From positions 33,825-97,824 of the forward strand of contig NZ_MVFY01000016.1 in the NCBI RefSeq assembly GCF_002042885.1: DNA of 64,000 nt, read 5' to 3'. Made by a program: the position numbers and the translations under genes. Numbering within the stretch: position 1 is the first letter of the stretch; each line of letters begins with the position of its first letter. Under the pieces are notes generated by a model. The model ran no database searches and was not told the origin of the DNA. It saw only the letters and a list, made by a program, of their open reading frames with translations. This DNA comes from Citrobacter portucalensis. Its GTDB lineage: Bacteria; Pseudomonadota; Gammaproteobacteria; Enterobacterales; Enterobacteriaceae. Positions 61,363 through 64,000 of the stretch are shown piece after piece.

Positions 61363-62571
61363 ATGACATCCGCTCGCGTGGGATCGAATGACCCGCTTGA
61401 ATTTCTCGGCGCCCTCGCCATCCTGGGAATTATGGTTCTGCTTGTCGCTTGGCTGTACTTGCCCGAGTTTGTGTATTGGTCATGTTTCATTTTGCATATC
61501 CTGTGGGGTATGGCTGACTTTGGACCATTCCATACCTGGGCCGCACCGCGCTATAACCTGTTGGCCGTCACCGCCAACAATGCCCAATACATCACGTACG
61601 ATCAGTGGATCAACGTGATGGAGCAAACGACAGGGATCTTGATGATATTCCTCATTCCCCTGTCCACCGCTTCCCTGTGGAGCTGGTTACACCATCCAGC
61701 CCGCAACTGGCAAACTCGGCGGGTACTCGACATAAGTACATTGCCGTTCGCCATGGAAGCTATTTCTCCTGCAATTTCCCCCATCCTTAGTGAGGGAGAT
61801 GCCAGTCGTCTCTTGTTGGATAAACGTCGTCCGGAAAGACGTCCGGCACAAACCCCGGAAGGTTTCGTAGAAGAACATCAACTCATCAGTAACATGCAGC
61901 TCGATGTTGCCCGCTGCCGGGCTGTTTTCATGGCGCAGCTGGGACGTCCGCTGAATGGATGGAAAAGCCTTGCGCCGCATGAAAAAACTCTGTTCGCAAT
62001 ATTCGGCCTTCAGTTTTTCCTGGACGATCGCCCGGCAGCAAAAGCGCTGATGGATGAACTGAACCGTTCCTGCCGTCTCAAAAGTCGCCGTGATAAGGGG
62101 AAATTCTCAGTACCAGTCTATGCGCTGGCCAGAACTGCCTTTAAGCGTGTCATCCAGAGCGAAGGCGCGAAAAAGTGGTTGCATGAGCACCGCTACGTCA
62201 GAAGTGGCATGGTCTGGCTGTACGCACATGATTTACGGCTGACACCGCCTAACTGGTTATGGCTCAAGGGAGTGGATCGTCCCCTCTTCTATGCCCTGCA
62301 CCGGGCAAACACCACCAAAGGATTTATTGAAGGAGCAGGTATCGTCGCCGTCGCCCGCACCGAAAGTGAGGCTATACGACTTGGCCTGCCCTGCCCGCAA
62401 GCCTGCGTCGATGAAGCCATTGAGGGACTGCGCATCGATATGCTGTCCTTGGGGCTAATCTGGGACGAACCTCAGCCAGACCGAGACCGCAAGCGCCGCA
62501 TCCGGACCAACTGGTCACTGACGGAAGATGTTATCACTCGCCCGGGAGGCGACGACGCTCCCATCTTCTGA
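61363..62571 (+). CDS. trbA: TrbA (DotM/IcmP-like) coupling-complex protein
   Basis: A 402-aa protein with membrane helices near residues 15-35 (LGALAILGIMVLLVAWLYL) and 80-100, and a cytoplasmic domain with LGRPLNGWKSLAPHEKTLFAIFGLQF and MVWLYAHDLRLTPPNWLWLKGVDRPLFYAL, diagnostic of DotM/IcmP. It pairs with the TrbC ATPase to recruit substrates. GGGAG precedes the ATG. First gene of the trbABC unit. Confidence 0.93.
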   Translation: MTSARVGSNDPLEFLGALAILGIMVLLVAWLYLPEFVYWSCFILHILWGMADFGPFHTWAAPRYNLLAVTANNAQYITYDQWINVMEQTTGILMIFLIPLSTASLWSWLHHPARNWQTRRVLDISTLPFAMEAISPAISPILSEGDASRLLLDKRRPERRPAQTPEGFVEEHQLISNMQLDVARCRAVFMAQLGRPLNGWKSLAPHEKTLFAIFGLQFFLDDRPAAKALMDELNRSCRLKSRRDKGKFSVPVYALARTAFKRVIQSEGAKKWLHEHRYVRSGMVWLYAHDLRLTPPNWLWLKGVDRPLFYALHRANTTKGFIEGAGIVAVARTESEAIRLGLPCPQACVDEAIEGLRIDMLSLGLIWDEPQPDRDRKRRIRTNWSLTEDVITRPGGDDAPIF

Positions 62572-62623
62572 AAATCCGAACATATCTAACGCGAATTAAC
62601 ATACCGTCTACTGGAGTCTCCTT

Positions 62624-63823
62624 ATGTCACAGAAAAGCACCTACACCACCTTTCGTTGTAACGATTTCATTTACGACACAATTGTGGTTTTACATCAAAG
62701 CGGAGAAGGCGATCCTCAGGCCCTGCTCATATTCCGCGAACCACAGCGTATGGCCATTCATGATAAAAAACTCATTGCCTTTTATGAGCTTTCAAAAGAA
62801 GCCGTGACACTTCTTGATGACCCGATGCACGATGCGGTAGAAGTATTCAACACCATTGCACTGCAACTCAAAACTCAGAGTAAGGCGGTGATAAAACGGC
62901 GAATTAAAGCCCTTGCCCTGTTTGTTGGCGGTGCGTTGATTGCGTCCTCGTTATGGTTCATGGGTACAAGCAACCATACCTCACTTAATTTCAGTAGCAC
63001 AGAACTGACAATACCTGAAGAGCCTGTCCCTGTTCAGCCACGACAGTCTGCCGCTATTCAGGGACAACCTAAAATGACGGTTCTCCCGCCGACTGACAAT
63101 ACAGTCAGCCACGTTGCACAGGCTGAATCCGCCAATATGCAGAATATTATGAAGGAAAGCCATGAATCCTTACCGGCCTCTCCTGCTGAAGCATTGCAGA
63201 CGGCAGCAACACCGGTAACTCCCCCTACGCCAGTAACAACAGAAGCGACGGAACAGTCAGCCCGACAGAAGATGGTAGCCATACTGAAGCGCAGCGCCGA
63301 TCGGGGTCTGTTCACCATCCCACTCTCAAACGGACATGAACGTACGCTGTATGCATTCCTAGATCCAACCTGTGCGGTTTGCAAAAGCATGGAACCAGCG
63401 ATCGAACAGCTGGCACAACATTACAACGTGGTCATTTTCCCTGTATCTGTAGTCAATGACGGTGGCGATGCCGTAGATAAAATCGTTCCGGTATTGTGCG
63501 AGAAAGACCTGACTGCCCGTGCAGTAGCATGGAGCGATCTTTTCCGTCCAGACGCTGGCATGCAGGTTCCTGGACAGGCGGCCTCTCAACAGGTGAGTTC
63601 AGACTGTTCCGTGTCGGCTCAAGCCGTAGTGGCCGTAAACGATACAGGCTTCCGCGCATTTGGTTTTTCAGGTACGCCTACAGTGCTGACTGACACAGGC
63701 ATTCGCCTGGCAACAGGCATGCTGGCCGCACCAGATAAAATTGCTCACTTCATGAAAATTACCGATCCAATGACACAAGAACAGGTCGACCGTTTTGTGA
63801 GTTCCCTTAGCATCCAGGAGTAA
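62624..63823 (+). CDS. trbB: TrbB thioredoxin-fold disulfide isomerase
   Basis: A 399-aa protein: cytoplasmic N-terminus, membrane helix (ALALFVGGALIASSLWFMG), Pro/Thr-rich linker, then a DsbC/DsbG-like thioredoxin domain with the active site DPTCAVCKSM (C-A-V-C) and the cis-Pro motif FSGTPTVL. In I-complex plasmids TrbB supports thin-pilus or channel assembly by forming disulfides. The many Cys in PilS, PilV and TraW are plausible substrates. Confidence 0.9.
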   Translation: MSQKSTYTTFRCNDFIYDTIVVLHQSGEGDPQALLIFREPQRMAIHDKKLIAFYELSKEAVTLLDDPMHDAVEVFNTIALQLKTQSKAVIKRRIKALALFVGGALIASSLWFMGTSNHTSLNFSSTELTIPEEPVPVQPRQSAAIQGQPKMTVLPPTDNTVSHVAQAESANMQNIMKESHESLPASPAEALQTAATPVTPPTPVTTEATEQSARQKMVAILKRSADRGLFTIPLSNGHERTLYAFLDPTCAVCKSMEPAIEQLAQHYNVVIFPVSVVNDGGDAVDKIVPVLCEKDLTARAVAWSDLFRPDAGMQVPGQAASQQVSSDCSVSAQAVVAVNDTGFRAFGFSGTPTVLTDTGIRLATGMLAAPDKIAHFMKITDPMTQEQVDRFVSSLSIQE

Positions 63824-63826
63824 CCC

Positions 63827-64000
63827 ATGAATAATACGCCCGTAAATCAGGCGCTAATGAAGCGTAATGCCTGGAACTCCCCTGTTCTTGAGCTTATGCG
63901 CGACCACCTGCTATATGCCGGAATTATGGCAGGAAGTGTGGTGGCGGGCTTTATCTGGCCACTCGCCATACCGCTCTTTCTTTTGCTGGCCATCGTGGCC
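63827..64000 (+). CDS. trbC: TrbC (DotL/IcmO-like) coupling ATPase, C-terminus off the right edge
   Basis: Starts at ATG 63827, 3 bp after trbB, with AGGAG upstream. The first 58 residues (MNNTPVNQALMKRNAW ...) include a membrane helix (GIMAGSVVAGFIWPLAIPLFLL). The position after trbB and the N-terminal layout match TrbC, the VirD4-type coupling protein. The ATPase domain is outside the window. Confidence 0.8.
   Translation, partial: MNNTPVNQALMKRNAWNSPVLELMRDHLLYAGIMAGSVVAGFIWPLAIPLFLLLAIVA

Noticed and set aside
61061..64000. oriT and relaxase genes (nikAB)
   Set aside because: In R64 they lie beyond trbC; nothing in the last 3 kb shows a nick-site repeat or relaxase motif, so they are outside the window.

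Overview
The window is about 64 kb of a large conjugative plasmid from an enterobacterium (Enterobacterales). The evidence is an IncFII-type RepA with a CopA-like antisense RNA, an F-type ResD resolvase, StbAB (ParM/ParR) partition genes, a plasmid UmuDC mutasome, and a complete R64/ColIb-like (I-complex, MPF-I) set of thin-pilus and transfer genes. The host genus cannot be read from the sequence. I see no resistance genes, insertion sequences, tRNA/rRNA genes or CRISPR arrays.

Layout. 1-8.3 kb is maintenance: three hypothetical genes, an SOS-controlled umuDC pair, stbAB with its upstream inverted repeat, a second partition cassette (ParA plus a ribbon-helix-helix protein) flanked by TTTTAATATTAAAA operators, resD, and small ORFs. 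8.3-16.1 kb is accessory: a KfrA-like coiled-coil protein with a repeat-rich promoter, a predicted papain-like protein, a DUF3800 protein, a predicted ADP-ribosyltransferase, and a four-gene operon with 4-nt overlaps (small protein, winged-helix-like protein, DUF6884/YaaA-like protein, exported nuclease). 16.1-18.9 kb is the replicon, read right to left: orphan Phd/StbD-type antitoxin, RNAI, leader peptide, repA, then the probable origin. 19.1-22.3 kb holds transfer regulators: a PAS/LuxR-type regulator whose reading frame breaks at an A9 tract, a small LuxR-type protein, a NusG/RfaH-like protein (TraB), a terminator followed by a branched RNA-like structure, and TraC. 22.3-33.1 kb is the type IVb thin-pilus operon pilLMNOPQRSTUV. 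32.9-36.5 kb is the shufflon (six 19-bp sites, six alternative PilV C-termini) and its recombinase Rci. 36.5-64 kb is the DotICM-like transfer apparatus traE, F, H, I, J, K, a sog-like primase, traL-R, T-Y, excA and trbABC; trbC runs off the right edge.

How it works together. The pil operon builds a retractile thin pilus whose PilV tip selects recipients by their surface glycans. Rci shuffles the PilV tip. The tra/trb genes build the I-type secretion channel, ExcA blocks redundant entry, and the Sog-like primase is probably delivered to the recipient. The oriT and relaxase genes are not in the window.

The most unusual features are: (1) a complete LacA/Maa-like O-acetyltransferase gene inside an invertible shufflon segment, so its orientation is tied to PilV tip choice; (2) a predicted ADP-ribosyltransferase domain embedded in AT-rich DNA in the middle of the Sog-like primase; (3) the split PAS regulator; (4) a terminator plus three-way-junction leader between the NusG-like gene and the pil operon; (5) the four-gene operon at 12.8-15.5 kb.
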